Source of the DNA: an uncultured Clostridia bacterium
GTDB lineage: Bacteria > Bacillota > Clostridia > Oscillospirales > Oscillospiraceae
Length of the DNA: 42,645 nt
NCBI GenBank assembly: GCA_930990965.1
Contig: CAKNRQ010000022.1
Location: 1-42,645, forward strand
Reading direction: 5' to 3'
Part shown: positions 23,957-32,645 of the stretch, in pieces
How the letters are laid out: the number at the start of each line of letters is the position of its first letter
Numbering within the stretch: position 1 is the first letter of the stretch
The notes under the pieces: generated by a model
Seen by the model: only the letters and a program-made list of their open reading frames with translations
Databases searched by the model: none
Told to the model about the DNA's origin: nothing
Program-made: the position numbers and the translations under genes

Positions 23957-24514
23957 TTGGAATTGCAAAAGATTGTAGGTGCCAACGTCAAGGCCATACG
24001 CGAGCGGCGCAAGCTTACGCTCGATGCGGCGGCACATGAGACGGGAGTTTCACGCAGCATGCTCGCCCAAATAGAGAAGGGCGATGTGAACCCTACCATA
24101 TCCGTGCTCTGGAAGATAGCGAACGGCTACAAGGTCTCCTTCACCAGCCTGATGGACTCGCATAGCAGCGCTCCGCTGTTCATCGGCGCGGAGGAGGTGG
24201 AGCCGCTTGTCGAAGACAGCGGGCGGTACTTTAACTATCCCGCCTTTCCATTTCAGGACGAGCGGCACTTTGAGACCTACCGCATACGTATAGAGCCGGG
24301 CGGCTCGCTCACTGCGCAGCCGCACATGGCAGGCACGGAGGAGTACGTCACCGTGTTCAGCGGCAGCGTGGATATAAGTTCCGGCAGCGAACGATTCAGC
24401 CTCTCTGAAGGCGACAGCCTGCGCTTTCGCTCTGATGTGGAGCACTCCTATGCCAACGCAGGAACTGCAACAGTTTGGCTGAGTATGTTGATTTATTACC
24501 CCGAAAGCGAGTGA
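23957..24514 (+). CDS. XRE-cupin transcriptional regulator
   Basis: 185 residues from TTG 23957, eight nt after AAGGGGG. Residues 8-62 are a helix-turn-helix (KLTLDAAAHETGVSRSMLAQIE, then NPTISVLWKIA). Residues of about 110-180 form a cupin barrel (HMAGTEEYVTVFSGSVDI, EGDSLRFRSDVEHSYAN) that would bind a small ligand. Such proteins control amino-acid or polyamine transport and metabolism. Here the divergent LysE-type exporter is the obvious target. Confidence 0.93.
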   Translation: MELQKIVGANVKAIRERRKLTLDAAAHETGVSRSMLAQIEKGDVNPTISVLWKIANGYKVSFTSLMDSHSSAPLFIGAEEVEPLVEDSGRYFNYPAFPFQDERHFETYRIRIEPGGSLTAQPHMAGTEEYVTVFSGSVDISSGSERFSLSEGDSLRFRSDVEHSYANAGTATVWLSMLIYYPESE

Positions 24515-24530
24515 TGGTTTTTAGCCGGCC

Positions 24531-24559
24531 TCGACAATACTTGCTGTTTTTGATATAAT
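24531..24559 (+). promoter_or_regulatory. Promoter of the cardiolipin synthase operon
   Basis: TCGACA (24531-24536), 17 bp, TATAAT (24554-24559) with an extended TG one base before it. Confidence 0.8.
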
Positions 24560-24593
24560 AGTTACAGAATAAAAGCGAAGGTGTGTAATCTGC

Positions 24594-26129
24594 GTGAAAC
24601 GGCTTTTTAAATTGCTTTTCTCCAGGCTCTTTTTTGGCGCCATATTCATAGTGCTGCAATTTGCCGTGCTGGTCCTGACGCTCTATTATTTCCGCGACAC
24701 CTATGCCCAGGTACAGGCGGTGTTCACGGTGCTGTCCGTCGTTACAGTGCTTTATATTATCAATCAAGAGGGTTCATCAGCGTTTAAGATAGCATGGATT
24801 CTACCCATCGCCTTCCTGCCGCTCTTTGGCATTCCGCTCTACATGCTCTTTGGAAAGAAGCGCATACCTGAGCGAAAGCGCGAACGCATCAGCGGCATGT
24901 ACCTGCGCTACAAAAGCGCGATGGCTCCGTACATAGAGCGCCACGCCGCCTCAAAGCTGGACAGTGAAGATGCGGTCTTGCAGTCTGCCTACCTTGAAAA
25001 ATGCGCCGCTTCCCCGGTGTTCACACAGACGGAAACCACATACTATCCGATAGGCGAGGATTTTTTCCCTGCGCTGCTGGAGGCGCTGGAGAGCGCCGAG
25101 CGCTATATATTCATGGAGTACTTCATAATAGAGCCCGGTATCATGTGGGACTCCGTGCTGGACGTCCTCACGCGTAAGGCCGCCATGGGAGTGGACGTGC
25201 GCCTTATCTACGACGACCTCTCCTGCATCATGCGCCTGCCGCGCGATTACCCCAAGCGTATGGAGGAGCGCGGCATACGCTGCTGCACCTTCCACCGCTT
25301 CCAGCCCGTGCCCACCGGCACGCTCAACAACCGCGACCACCGCAAAATTTGCGTCGTGGACGGCATCACCGCTTTCACCGGCGGCATCAACCTCGCAGAC
25401 GAGTATATAAACAAGCGCGAGCGCTTCGGACATTGGCTGGATTGTGCCGTCCGGGTTCACGGCCGGGCAGCGTACTCCTTCACTCTGATGTTCCTTGCAA
25501 TGTGGGACTACATACGCCACGAGGACGACGACCTCATACTCTTCCGTCCCGAGAGCGAGGCCCTGCGCGGCATAGCTGACGACGGCTTTGTACAGCCCTA
25601 TTGCGATTCACCCTCGGACGACGAGCCCGTAGGTGAAACCACGTATATAAACATGATTTCCCGCGCCAAACACTACGTCTACATCTGCACTCCCTATCTG
25701 GTCGTGGACAACGAGATAATGAACGCCCTCGCCAGTGCGGCGAAATCCGGCGTGGACGTGCGTATAGTCTGTCCGCACATCCCGGACAAGTGGTACGTTC
25801 ATCTGGTAACCCGCTCTTATTATTCTCCGCTGCTCCGTGCCGGGGTGCGCGTTTACGAATATACGCCCGGGTTCATACACTCCAAGACCTTTGTGTGCGA
25901 CGATGTCTACGGTATATGCGGAACCATAAACCTGGACTACCGCAGCCTCTTCCTGCACCACGAGTGCGCCGTCTGGATGTATAAATCCAGCGCCATCGGT
26001 CATATGAAGGCCGCTTTCCTCGACACGCTTGAAAAGAGCGGCGAGATAAACCTGGATGACTACCGGCGCCGTCCCTGGATTGTGCGGCTGGGTCAAAGCC
26101 TACTGCGCGTCTTCGCGCCGCTTATGTGA
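24594..26129 (+). CDS. cls: Cardiolipin synthase
   Basis: 511 residues from GTG 24594 (GAAGG 12 nt upstream). Two N-terminal membrane segments (residues of about 5-35 and 40-85) lead to two phospholipase D domains. Each has its HxKx4D motif: HRKICVVD near residue 252 and HSKTFVCDD near residue 430. The architecture is that of bacterial ClsA-type enzymes, which condense two phosphatidylglycerols to cardiolipin at the membrane. The next gene starts eight bp after the stop. Confidence 0.95.
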   Translation: MKRLFKLLFSRLFFGAIFIVLQFAVLVLTLYYFRDTYAQVQAVFTVLSVVTVLYIINQEGSSAFKIAWILPIAFLPLFGIPLYMLFGKKRIPERKRERISGMYLRYKSAMAPYIERHAASKLDSEDAVLQSAYLEKCAASPVFTQTETTYYPIGEDFFPALLEALESAERYIFMEYFIIEPGIMWDSVLDVLTRKAAMGVDVRLIYDDLSCIMRLPRDYPKRMEERGIRCCTFHRFQPVPTGTLNNRDHRKICVVDGITAFTGGINLADEYINKRERFGHWLDCAVRVHGRAAYSFTLMFLAMWDYIRHEDDDLILFRPESEALRGIADDGFVQPYCDSPSDDEPVGETTYINMISRAKHYVYICTPYLVVDNEIMNALASAAKSGVDVRIVCPHIPDKWYVHLVTRSYYSPLLRAGVRVYEYTPGFIHSKTFVCDDVYGICGTINLDYRSLFLHHECAVWMYKSSAIGHMKAAFLDTLEKSGEINLDDYRRRPWIVRLGQSLLRVFAPLM

Positions 26130-26137
26130 GGTGGATT

Positions 26138-26761
26138 ATGCAAAAGCACAAGATAGACATGGAGACATATGAGCGCCGGGCCCACTTCGAGTACTTCAAC
26201 TCTATGGCCAACCCCTACATGGGCCTCACGGTCGAGCTCGATATCACGGACTTCCTCTCCAAAATCGAAGACCGTGGCTATCCCTTTTTCCTGAGCTTTC
26301 TCTGGTGCGTCACCCGCGCGGCCAACTCTGTCCCCGAACTGCGCCGCCGCATAGAGGACGGTGGCATAGTGGAGTTTGACTTCTGCCGCACGTCGCACAC
26401 GCTCTCGCTCTCCGACGGCACCTACTGCTACTGCCAGCTGAGCGCAGACAGGCCGCTCGCGGAGTACCTCGAATACGCGCAGGCCAAACAGGAGCTGGCC
26501 AAAACCGACCGCAGCCTTGACGACGGCGACGGGCTGGACCTCTATTTCATCTCCACCCTGCCCTGGCTGAGCTATACGGCGCTGGTGCAGCCCACGCCCA
26601 CGCCGGCAGACTCGAATCCGCGCCTGACCTGGGGCAAGTGGTTCGAGCGCGACGGGCGCGTTCTGCTGCCCTTTACCGCGCTGTGCAACCACTCGCTTGT
26701 AGACGGATCGCACCTCGCCAGCTTTTTCAATGCTCTGAAAGCCGAAATGGCCGGAATATAA
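26138..26761 (+). CDS. Chloramphenicol acetyltransferase-fold acyltransferase
   Basis: 207 residues from ATG 26138, six nt after GAGGTGG. The order of motifs matches the CAT family: ETYERRAHFEYFNSM at the start, CYCQLSADRPLAEY in the middle, and the catalytic HxxxDG as NHSLVDGSHLASFF near residue 190. CAT-fold enzymes transfer acetyl or acyl groups from CoA. Chromosomal clostridial members like this one often are not resistance genes, so chloramphenicol resistance should not be assumed. Probably co-transcribed with cls. Confidence 0.88.
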   Translation: MQKHKIDMETYERRAHFEYFNSMANPYMGLTVELDITDFLSKIEDRGYPFFLSFLWCVTRAANSVPELRRRIEDGGIVEFDFCRTSHTLSLSDGTYCYCQLSADRPLAEYLEYAQAKQELAKTDRSLDDGDGLDLYFISTLPWLSYTALVQPTPTPADSNPRLTWGKWFERDGRVLLPFTALCNHSLVDGSHLASFFNALKAEMAGI

Positions 26762-26764
26762 AAG

Positions 26765-26795
26765 AACGGGATTGGCAGCGGCCAATCCCGTTTTC
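26765..26795 (+). terminator. Terminator of the cls operon
   Basis: Perfect 12-bp stem AACGGGATTGGC / GCCAATCCCGTT with loop agcg, then TTTTC, four bp after the stop. Confidence 0.92.
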
Positions 26796-26817
26796 TTTGC
26801 CTCCAAACCGAAAAAGG

Positions 26818-26848
26818 GAACCGGCAGGGGCAAGCGCCCTGCCGGTTC
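26818..26848 (-). terminator. Terminator of the aminotransferase gene
   Basis: Perfect 12-bp stem GAACCGGCAGGG / CCCTGCCGGTTC; on the minus strand it is followed by CCTTTTTC. Confidence 0.9.
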
Positions 26849-26865
26849 TAATTTCAAGGAAGTAC

Positions 26866-28056
26866 TTACTTGTTCATGAGCTCGCGGAGCGCGTCGCCGA
26901 GAATCTTGATGCCCTTCTCGATGGCTTCGTCGGAGCTGTTGGAGTAGTTGATACGCATGGTGCGCACGTTGCGGTCTTCCTCATAGAAGGGGTCGCCCGG
27001 GCAGACAGCCACGCCGCGCTTGGCAGCGTAGTCCATGACGTCTACGGCCGCGAGGCCCTCGGGCATGGTGGCCCAGATAAACATGCCGCCTTCGGGCTTG
27101 GTGTAGGTGACGCCCTCAGGGAAGTACTTGGCCATGCATTCCATCATCTTGTCGGCCTTTTCCTTGTACATGACCTTGATCTTTTCAATCTGCTCGTCGA
27201 GGTCGTTGTCGAGGAGGTATTCGGCCATGACCATCTGGCCGAAGATGTTGGTGTGGAGGTCCATGGTGGACTTGAAGGCGAGGAGCTTTTCGTAGAGGGC
27301 GGGCTCTTTGCAGGCGATCCAGCCTATACGCATGCCGGGCGCGACAATCTTGGAGAAGGTGCCCATCTCGCAGACCTGATCACCGAGCATCTCGGCAAAG
27401 GTCTTACCGCCTTCGCCGCGGAAGCGCAGCTCACCGTAGGGGTTGTCCTCGATAACGGGGATGCCGCTCTCCTTGAGGATGCTGGCAGCGCGCTCACGGA
27501 CAGCCTGGGTGTAGGTGAGGCCGGTGGGGTTCTGGAAGTTGGGTATGATATAGATGAACTTCGGGTCGTGCTCCTTGAGGGTTTTCTCAAGTTCATCGCA
27601 GTCGATGCCGTCCTCGTTCAGAGGCACAGACAGTACCTTCGGGTAATAAAGGTGGAAGGTCTGCAGAGCGGCGAGATAGCTGGGCTTCTCTACAACGATC
27701 TCATCGCCCGGATCTATAAGGCAGGCAGACACCATATCAAGGGCCTGCTGAGAGCCGTTGGTTATAATAATGTTCTCGGGAGCGTAGTCCAGGCCCTGCT
27801 TGGCATAGCGGTCAGAAATAAACTTGCGCAGAGGCATATAGCCCTCGCTGTTACTGTATTGCAGGGCACGCACGCCGTCGCGCTCGAGTACCTTTGTAAC
27901 AGCAGCTTCCATCTCCTTGACGGGGAAGGAATCCGGGTTGGGCAGGCCGCCGGCAAAGGATATTATGGACGGATCACCAGCAGCGGCAAGTATGCGAGCG
28001 GTGAAATCCCCCTGAAAGTCGGGCTTGGACATGCGTTCGGAAATCCTGAGTTTCAT
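26866..28056 (-). CDS. PLP-dependent aminotransferase, class I (2-aminoadipate/LysN-like)
   Basis: 396 residues. The PLP lysine lies in MGTFSKIVAPGMRIGW. SFAGGLPNPDSFP at the start, the LQYSNSEGYMPLR segment, NPTGLTYT and RINYS at the end are typical of fold-type I aminotransferases of the MocR/LysN-like branch (without the DNA-binding domain). It probably transaminates 2-aminoadipate or branched or aromatic amino acids with 2-oxoglutarate. Stand-alone gene with its own promoter and terminator. Codon use suggests good expression. Confidence 0.92.
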   Translation of the reverse strand: MKLRISERMSKPDFQGDFTARILAAAGDPSIISFAGGLPNPDSFPVKEMEAAVTKVLERDGVRALQYSNSEGYMPLRKFISDRYAKQGLDYAPENIIITNGSQQALDMVSACLIDPGDEIVVEKPSYLAALQTFHLYYPKVLSVPLNEDGIDCDELEKTLKEHDPKFIYIIPNFQNPTGLTYTQAVRERAASILKESGIPVIEDNPYGELRFRGEGGKTFAEMLGDQVCEMGTFSKIVAPGMRIGWIACKEPALYEKLLAFKSTMDLHTNIFGQMVMAEYLLDNDLDEQIEKIKVMYKEKADKMMECMAKYFPEGVTYTKPEGGMFIWATMPEGLAAVDVMDYAAKRGVAVCPGDPFYEEDRNVRTMRINYSNSSDEAIEKGIKILGDALRELMNK

Positions 28057-28139
28057 ATTGCTCCTCCTCTTCTTTGCAGCCGTATAAAAATTCGTCCGGC
28101 CGCCGTGTTAGTGTGCGCTTTCGTGTATGCACGCAAAAT

Positions 28140-28168
28140 ATGATATCACCTTTTCCAACAGATTACAA
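28140..28168 (-). promoter_or_regulatory. Aminotransferase promoter
   Basis: Minus strand TTGTAA (28163-28168), 17-bp spacer, TATCAT (28140-28145), leaving an 84-bp leader with nothing recognised. Confidence 0.68.
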
Positions 28169-28256
28169 GCTTTTCACCATGTTAAGAAAAAAATAAACTT
28201 TCATAGATAGAAAGTTGAAGGTCGTGGGGTATTTCTAGTTGCAGGAGATGAGCACA

Positions 28257-28844
28257 ATGAGTTATATTTATATAATACTTACTCGTTCCAACACGGTCTA
28301 CTCGCGTCTGATACACGCAGTGACCGGAGATAAATACACTCACGTTTCGCTCGGCCTGGGCGACGGCGCTTCGGAGCTCTACAGCTTCTCGCGCAAAAGG
28401 GCGCATCTGCCTCTGCCCTCGCCCATAGTGCGAGAGGACGTCCCGGGCAGCTACCTTGCCCGCCACCCGGACACCCCCTGCGCGCTCTACCGGCTGCGCG
28501 TGGACGCATCGATCAAAGAGAGTGTGCGCCGGCGTGTGGAGACAATGTACGAGCGGCGTGAACACTACCACTACAGCCTTATAGGCGCAGCTCTCTGCAA
28601 GCTGGACATAGCTCACGAAAGGGCAGAGCACTATTTCTGCTCCCAGTTTGTGGCTGAGGTGCTGTCCAAATGCGGCGCGCTTGAACTGCCTAAAAGCGCC
28701 TCCCTGATGCGTCCGGCAGATTTTGCCGCCCTGCCTGAGCTGGAAAAGATCTATGCCGGGCCTGTAATACACGCTCCCGGCGCTGAAGATATGTACATGA
28801 AAGGAGCCTCACATGGCCAACCGGAAGGGGTCCGAGCTTTCTGA
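28257..28844 (+). CDS. YiiX/YebB-like papain-fold cysteine hydrolase
   Basis: 195 residues from ATG 28257, nine nt after AGGAG. A His in DKYTHVSLGLG near residue 35 comes before the Cys in YFCSQFVAEVL near residue 130, the circularly permuted order of the NlpC/P60 subgroup YiiX/YebB (LRAT-like). Such enzymes cleave or transfer amide or ester bonds in lipids or cell-wall peptides. There is no signal peptide. The 3' end overlaps the start of the VTT gene by 32 bp, so the genes form one operon. Substrate unknown. Confidence 0.83.
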   Translation: MSYIYIILTRSNTVYSRLIHAVTGDKYTHVSLGLGDGASELYSFSRKRAHLPLPSPIVREDVPGSYLARHPDTPCALYRLRVDASIKESVRRRVETMYERREHYHYSLIGAALCKLDIAHERAEHYFCSQFVAEVLSKCGALELPKSASLMRPADFAALPELEKIYAGPVIHAPGAEDMYMKGASHGQPEGVRAF

Positions 28845-29556
28845 TCGGGCCAAGAAAATCATCGCCGGCGCATCCATCGCTGTATTTATACTGCTCACGC
28901 TCGCCATAGCCTGGTTTGTGGGCCGGCCGCTGCTGCAGTACATTCAGGAACCTGAGCGCTTCCGCGCCTGGGTTGACAGTGCAGGATTCATGGGCCGGAT
29001 TTACTTCTTGGGCATACAGATCCTCCAGGTAGTCATCGCAATAATACCCGGCGAGCCGATAGAGATGGGCGCAGGTTACGCCTTTGGCGCTGTGGAGGGC
29101 ACTCTGCTGTGCATGCTAGGCACCGTTATCGGCAGCATGATGGTGTACTTCTTTGTCAGGCGTTTCGGCCGCAAAGCCGTGGAAATTTTCTTCCCGGTTG
29201 AGAAGATAGAGCAGCTGCGTTTTCTGAACACGGCGAAGAAGCGCGACGCGCTCATGTTCCTGCTGATGTTCATACCCGGCACGCCCAAAGATTTGCTGGG
29301 TTACTTTGCCCCTCTCACCGGCATGGGCCCGGGGACCTGGCTCTTTATCACGGCCGTGGCGCGCATACCCTCTGTCGTCACCAGCACCATAGGCGGCGGC
29401 GCTCTGGGCGTTAAAAACTATCTCTTTGCAGCGATTGCCATAGGCGTAACTCTGCTGATAAGCGCCACTGGGCTTTTTATATACCGTCGCATCTGCGCGC
29501 GTCACGAGGCGCACGAGGCCCAAAAAACAGGACAGGAGGAAGATAGCAATGGCTGA
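28813..29556 (+). CDS. VTT-domain (TVP38/DedA-like) membrane protein
   Basis: 247 residues from ATG 28813, behind AAAGGAG. A first membrane segment (about 18-38) is followed by the VTT core: GEPIEMGAGYAFG, FVRRFGRK and the MFIPGTPKDLLGYFAPLTG re-entrant segment. Members move or flip lipids such as undecaprenyl phosphate or phosphatidylethanolamine in the cytoplasmic membrane. The charged tail (HEAHEAQKTGQEEDSNG) is cytoplasmic. It is coupled to the hydrolase before it and to the response regulator after it (8-bp overlap). Confidence 0.9.
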   Translation: MANRKGSELSDRAKKIIAGASIAVFILLTLAIAWFVGRPLLQYIQEPERFRAWVDSAGFMGRIYFLGIQILQVVIAIIPGEPIEMGAGYAFGAVEGTLLCMLGTVIGSMMVYFFVRRFGRKAVEIFFPVEKIEQLRFLNTAKKRDALMFLLMFIPGTPKDLLGYFAPLTGMGPGTWLFITAVARIPSVVTSTIGGGALGVKNYLFAAIAIGVTLLISATGLFIYRRICARHEAHEAQKTGQEEDSNG

Positions 29557-30226
29557 CCGTCTGCTCATAGCCGACGACGAGCGCGACATCACCGACATGC
29601 TCGCCCACTTTTTCCGCGAGCGCGGCTACGACGTCCTCTGCGCCTACTCCGGAGTGGAGTGCGTGCGCATGGCCTCACAGAAGCCGGACCTCATTCTTCT
29701 GGACGTCGGCATGCCCGACATAGACGGACTCGAGGTCTGCCGCATGATACGCTCCCACGTTTCCTGCCCGATAATCTTCCTCACCGCCCGTGTCGAGGAA
29801 GGCGACAAGCTGCGCGGCTTTGCCGCCGGCGCCGACGACTATGTGGTAAAGCCTTTCTCGCCCAGCGAGCTTGCAGCGCGGGTGGACGCGCATCTGCGGC
29901 GTGAAAAGCGCCACATGAGCGCGAGCGAAGTGCGCTTTGACGGCGCTCTGGCTATAAACTACTCCGACCGCAGCGTGACATACAACGGAGAACCCATACA
30001 GTTTGCGCGGCGCGAGTTTGACATCATAGAATTTCTCTCACAGAATCCCGGGCTTGTGTTCGACCGTGAACGCATGTATGAGTCAATCTGGGGTCTGGAC
30101 GGAGAAGGCGACAGCAACGTCATCGCTGAACACGTGCGGCGCATCCGCGCCAAGCTCGCCGCCGCCGGAGCGCAGAAGCAGTATATAGAAACTGTCTGGG
30201 GAGTTGGCTATAAGTGGGCGAAGTGA
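29549..30226 (+). CDS. OmpR/PhoB-family response regulator
   Basis: 225 residues. The receiver domain has the acidic pair (ADDERD), phospho-acceptor Asp in LILLDVGMPD, the Thr in FLTAR and Lys in VVKPFSP. The C-terminal winged helix (130-225) carries RREFDIIEFLSQNPG, EHVRRIRAKL and the closing VWGVGYKWAK. It should bind direct-repeat promoters when phosphorylated by the kinase encoded next, with which it overlaps by 13 bp. Confidence 0.96.
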   Translation: MADRLLIADDERDITDMLAHFFRERGYDVLCAYSGVECVRMASQKPDLILLDVGMPDIDGLEVCRMIRSHVSCPIIFLTARVEEGDKLRGFAAGADDYVVKPFSPSELAARVDAHLRREKRHMSASEVRFDGALAINYSDRSVTYNGEPIQFARREFDIIEFLSQNPGLVFDRERMYESIWGLDGEGDSNVIAEHVRRIRAKLAAAGAQKQYIETVWGVGYKWAK

Positions 30227-31560
30227 GGAGACGTCTTCGTCTTGCCCGTGAACGGGCAAGACACCGGCGCGTCAGGGCGCGCCGGCGCTGGCGTGATATG
30301 TCGCTGCGCACGGCCTTCGTCTGGTACGTGCTGATAGCCGCCGTACTCGCCACCATAGTCTGCGCTCTCACCATAAATCTGCTCGACGAGTACCGCCTCG
30401 GCATTTACTTCAAGTACCGGGAGATGTCCGAGCAGGTACTCATACCGGATGGTGGGAGCTACGATGTCTATGTCAACACGAACGCCGAGCGGGTCTATAT
30501 CGTCTACAACAGCGATCATCAGATTGTCGAGCGCGGCGCCGTCAATTACGGAGAGCGCAGCGTGGAGGTGGGTCTCGGCGACGACGGGCGGTACTCGCTC
30601 TTCATCACGCCGGAATACAGCTCCACAGACCGCTTCTGGGACCGCGTCTGCTCGGTCCTGCAGGCGGCGTCTTTGCCCATTTGCTATCTGGGCGCACTCA
30701 TAATCTGCGCCGTACTTTTCTGGCGCTGGAGACTGCGCGACCCAATTGTGGCGCTTGACCGCGCCAGCGCGCGCATAGCCGAAAGCGACCTTGACTTCAA
30801 GCTCGTGAGCCGGCGCCATGACGAACTGGGCAGGCTCACCGACTCCTTTGAGACCATGCGTGCCTCGCTGGACGCGAACTCGCGTGAGATGTGGGCGCAG
30901 ATGGAGGAGCGGCGCAGGCTCAACGCCGCCTTTGCCCACGATCTGCGCACGCCGCTGACAGTGCTCAAAGGCCACGCGGACATGCTCGCCGAGAGTATAC
31001 CAAGCGGCGGCGTCACGCCGGAGGAGGCCGCGTTCGAAATAGGCGTCATGCGCAGCCACATTTCGCGCCTTGAAAACTACGTCGACGCGATGGGCCGGCT
31101 CCAGCGCCTCGAGGACACGGAGATACACCGCGAATGGCTCGATGCCAAGAAGTTTGCATCCTCTCTCGGCGACAGCGCCGCCATAATCTGCTCCGGCAAG
31201 CAGGTGGACACGGTGACGAACGGGCTCGGCGCGGAAATACACATAGACCCCGAAACCGTCATGCAGGTCTGCGACAACATACTCTCAAATGCAACGCGCT
31301 ACGCCAAGACCCGCGTCACGCTCTCGCTCTGGTGCGAGGAGACCGTGCTGGCTGTATCTGTAGCGGACGACGGTCCCGGCTTTTCGCCCGAGGCTCTCTC
31401 CAAGGCCGCGAATCCCTTCTACAAGGGTCGCGAGAGCGGCGCAAACCATCTCGGGCTCGGCCTGAACATCTGCGACATACTCTGCCGCCGCCACGACGGC
31501 AGCCTTGAGATCACAAACTCCGGCATGGGTGCGCGTGTGACGGCCCGGTTCGGGATGTGA
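30214..31560 (+). CDS. Sensor histidine kinase
   Basis: 448 residues from GTG 30214 (GGGGAG nine nt upstream); GTG 30223 or ATG 30298 are other possible starts. A very Arg-rich head of 28 residues precedes the first membrane segment (about 32-55), an extracytoplasmic sensor of about 95 residues, a second segment (about 150-172) and a HAMP domain. Then come the H-box FAHDLRTPLTVLKGH, the N-box CDNILSNATRYAK, and the G-boxes DDGPGFSP and GLGLNICD. Complete and probably active. Its signal is unknown; linkage to a VTT protein and a lipid- or wall-type hydrolase suggests an envelope cue. Confidence 0.94.
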   Translation: MGEVRRRLRLARERARHRRVRARRRWRDMSLRTAFVWYVLIAAVLATIVCALTINLLDEYRLGIYFKYREMSEQVLIPDGGSYDVYVNTNAERVYIVYNSDHQIVERGAVNYGERSVEVGLGDDGRYSLFITPEYSSTDRFWDRVCSVLQAASLPICYLGALIICAVLFWRWRLRDPIVALDRASARIAESDLDFKLVSRRHDELGRLTDSFETMRASLDANSREMWAQMEERRRLNAAFAHDLRTPLTVLKGHADMLAESIPSGGVTPEEAAFEIGVMRSHISRLENYVDAMGRLQRLEDTEIHREWLDAKKFASSLGDSAAIICSGKQVDTVTNGLGAEIHIDPETVMQVCDNILSNATRYAKTRVTLSLWCEETVLAVSVADDGPGFSPEALSKAANPFYKGRESGANHLGLGLNICDILCRRHDGSLEITNSGMGARVTARFGM

Positions 31561-31673
31561 GTATTGGAGGGATTTCGCGCGCTGCGGCGCGCGGCTGGGG
31601 GACGCTGTCCCCAAGAACCCTGCCGTCTTTTGAAAAAGGCGGGCGAAAACTTCAGCTTATTTGAGGTGGGTTG

Positions 31674-32642
31674 ATGGGCGTTTTGCTCTACTGTGCGCCG
31701 ATGGAGGGCGTGACCGGCGCGGCTTTCAGGCGTGCGCATGCTGCCGTATTCGGCGGCATAACTAAATACTACGCGCCCTTCTTCTCGCCCACGCGCGAGC
31801 ACGTCATGCCGCCGCGGGTCAAGCGGGAACTGCTGCCGGCCAACAACCCCGGCTTCACGCTGGTACCGCAACTGCTCTGCCGGGATGCGGACGACTTCAT
31901 CTGGGCGGCGCAGACCATATTTGACATGGGCTACACAGAGGTCAACTTCAACCTCGGCTGTCCCAGCGGCACCGTCGCCGCCAAGGGCAAGGGCTCGGGG
32001 TTCCTGGCCTGCCCGGATGAGCTGGACCGCTTTTTCGAGCGCGTATTCTCCGCGCTGCCGGGCAGACATATCTCTGTCAAAACCAGGCTCGGCGTGGAGA
32101 GTGAGGACGAGTTCCCGCGCCTGCTGGAAATCTATTCACGCTATCCCATATATGAGCTCACCGTGCACGCGCGGGTTCGCCGCGATATGTACAAGCTCCC
32201 AGTGCGTCTAGACAGCTACGCTCTGGCACACGAGCGTATCAGCGCGCCATTGTGCTACAACGGTGACGTATTTACATGCGAGCGGGCTGAAGAGATTTGC
32301 AGGCGCTTTCCCAAGACCGGGGCGCTGATGCTGGGACGCGGGCTCATAGCCGATCCAGCCCTCGCGCGGGAGCTGTCCGGCGGCGGGCGCGCCTCTCGTG
32401 AGGAGCTGCGGCGCTTTCACGACCTCGTATACTCCGGCTGCGCGCGCGACTTTGGCAACGCCAACGTCACCGTGCCGCGTATGAAGGAACTGTGGAGCTA
32501 TCTGCGCTTTTCCTTTGCGGACTGCCCGAAGGAATATAAGCGCCTCGCAAAATCCAGGCGGCCGGAAGAGTATCTGGACGCCGCTCAGGATATCCTGTCC
32601 AACATCGAGTTGGCCCCGGGCGGCTGTTACAAGGAGGGTTGA
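31674..32642 (+). CDS. tRNA-dihydrouridine synthase
   Basis: 322 residues. ATG 31674 lies behind GAGGTGGG. The FMN-dependent TIM barrel is marked by CAPMEGVTGAAFRR, the substrate Cys in NFNLGCPSGTVAAKG, VKTRLG, LTVHARVRRDMY, CYNGDV and MLGRGLIADP. It reduces uridines in tRNA D-loops. The next gene starts three bp after the stop, giving an RNA-modification pair. The 113 bp before it hold several short hairpins (GGGGAC/GTCCCC near 31599) but no promoter I can fix. Confidence 0.94.
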   Translation: MGVLLYCAPMEGVTGAAFRRAHAAVFGGITKYYAPFFSPTREHVMPPRVKRELLPANNPGFTLVPQLLCRDADDFIWAAQTIFDMGYTEVNFNLGCPSGTVAAKGKGSGFLACPDELDRFFERVFSALPGRHISVKTRLGVESEDEFPRLLEIYSRYPIYELTVHARVRRDMYKLPVRLDSYALAHERISAPLCYNGDVFTCERAEEICRRFPKTGALMLGRGLIADPALARELSGGGRASREELRRFHDLVYSGCARDFGNANVTVPRMKELWSYLRFSFADCPKEYKRLAKSRRPEEYLDAAQDILSNIELAPGGCYKEG

Positions 32643-32645
32643 CGG

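Noticed and set aside
26138-26761. A chloramphenicol-resistance gene
   Set aside because: The fold and HxxxDG motif are present, but it is chromosomal, in an operon with cls, and has no mobile-element context. Family membership does not show resistance.
26638-28143. A 501-residue open frame on the plus strand
   Set aside because: It runs antisense through the aminotransferase gene, whose PLP motifs and promoter are clear. The plus product is low-complexity and has no start signal.
30208-31242. A 344-residue minus-strand frame
   Set aside because: Antisense to a complete histidine kinase with all catalytic boxes.
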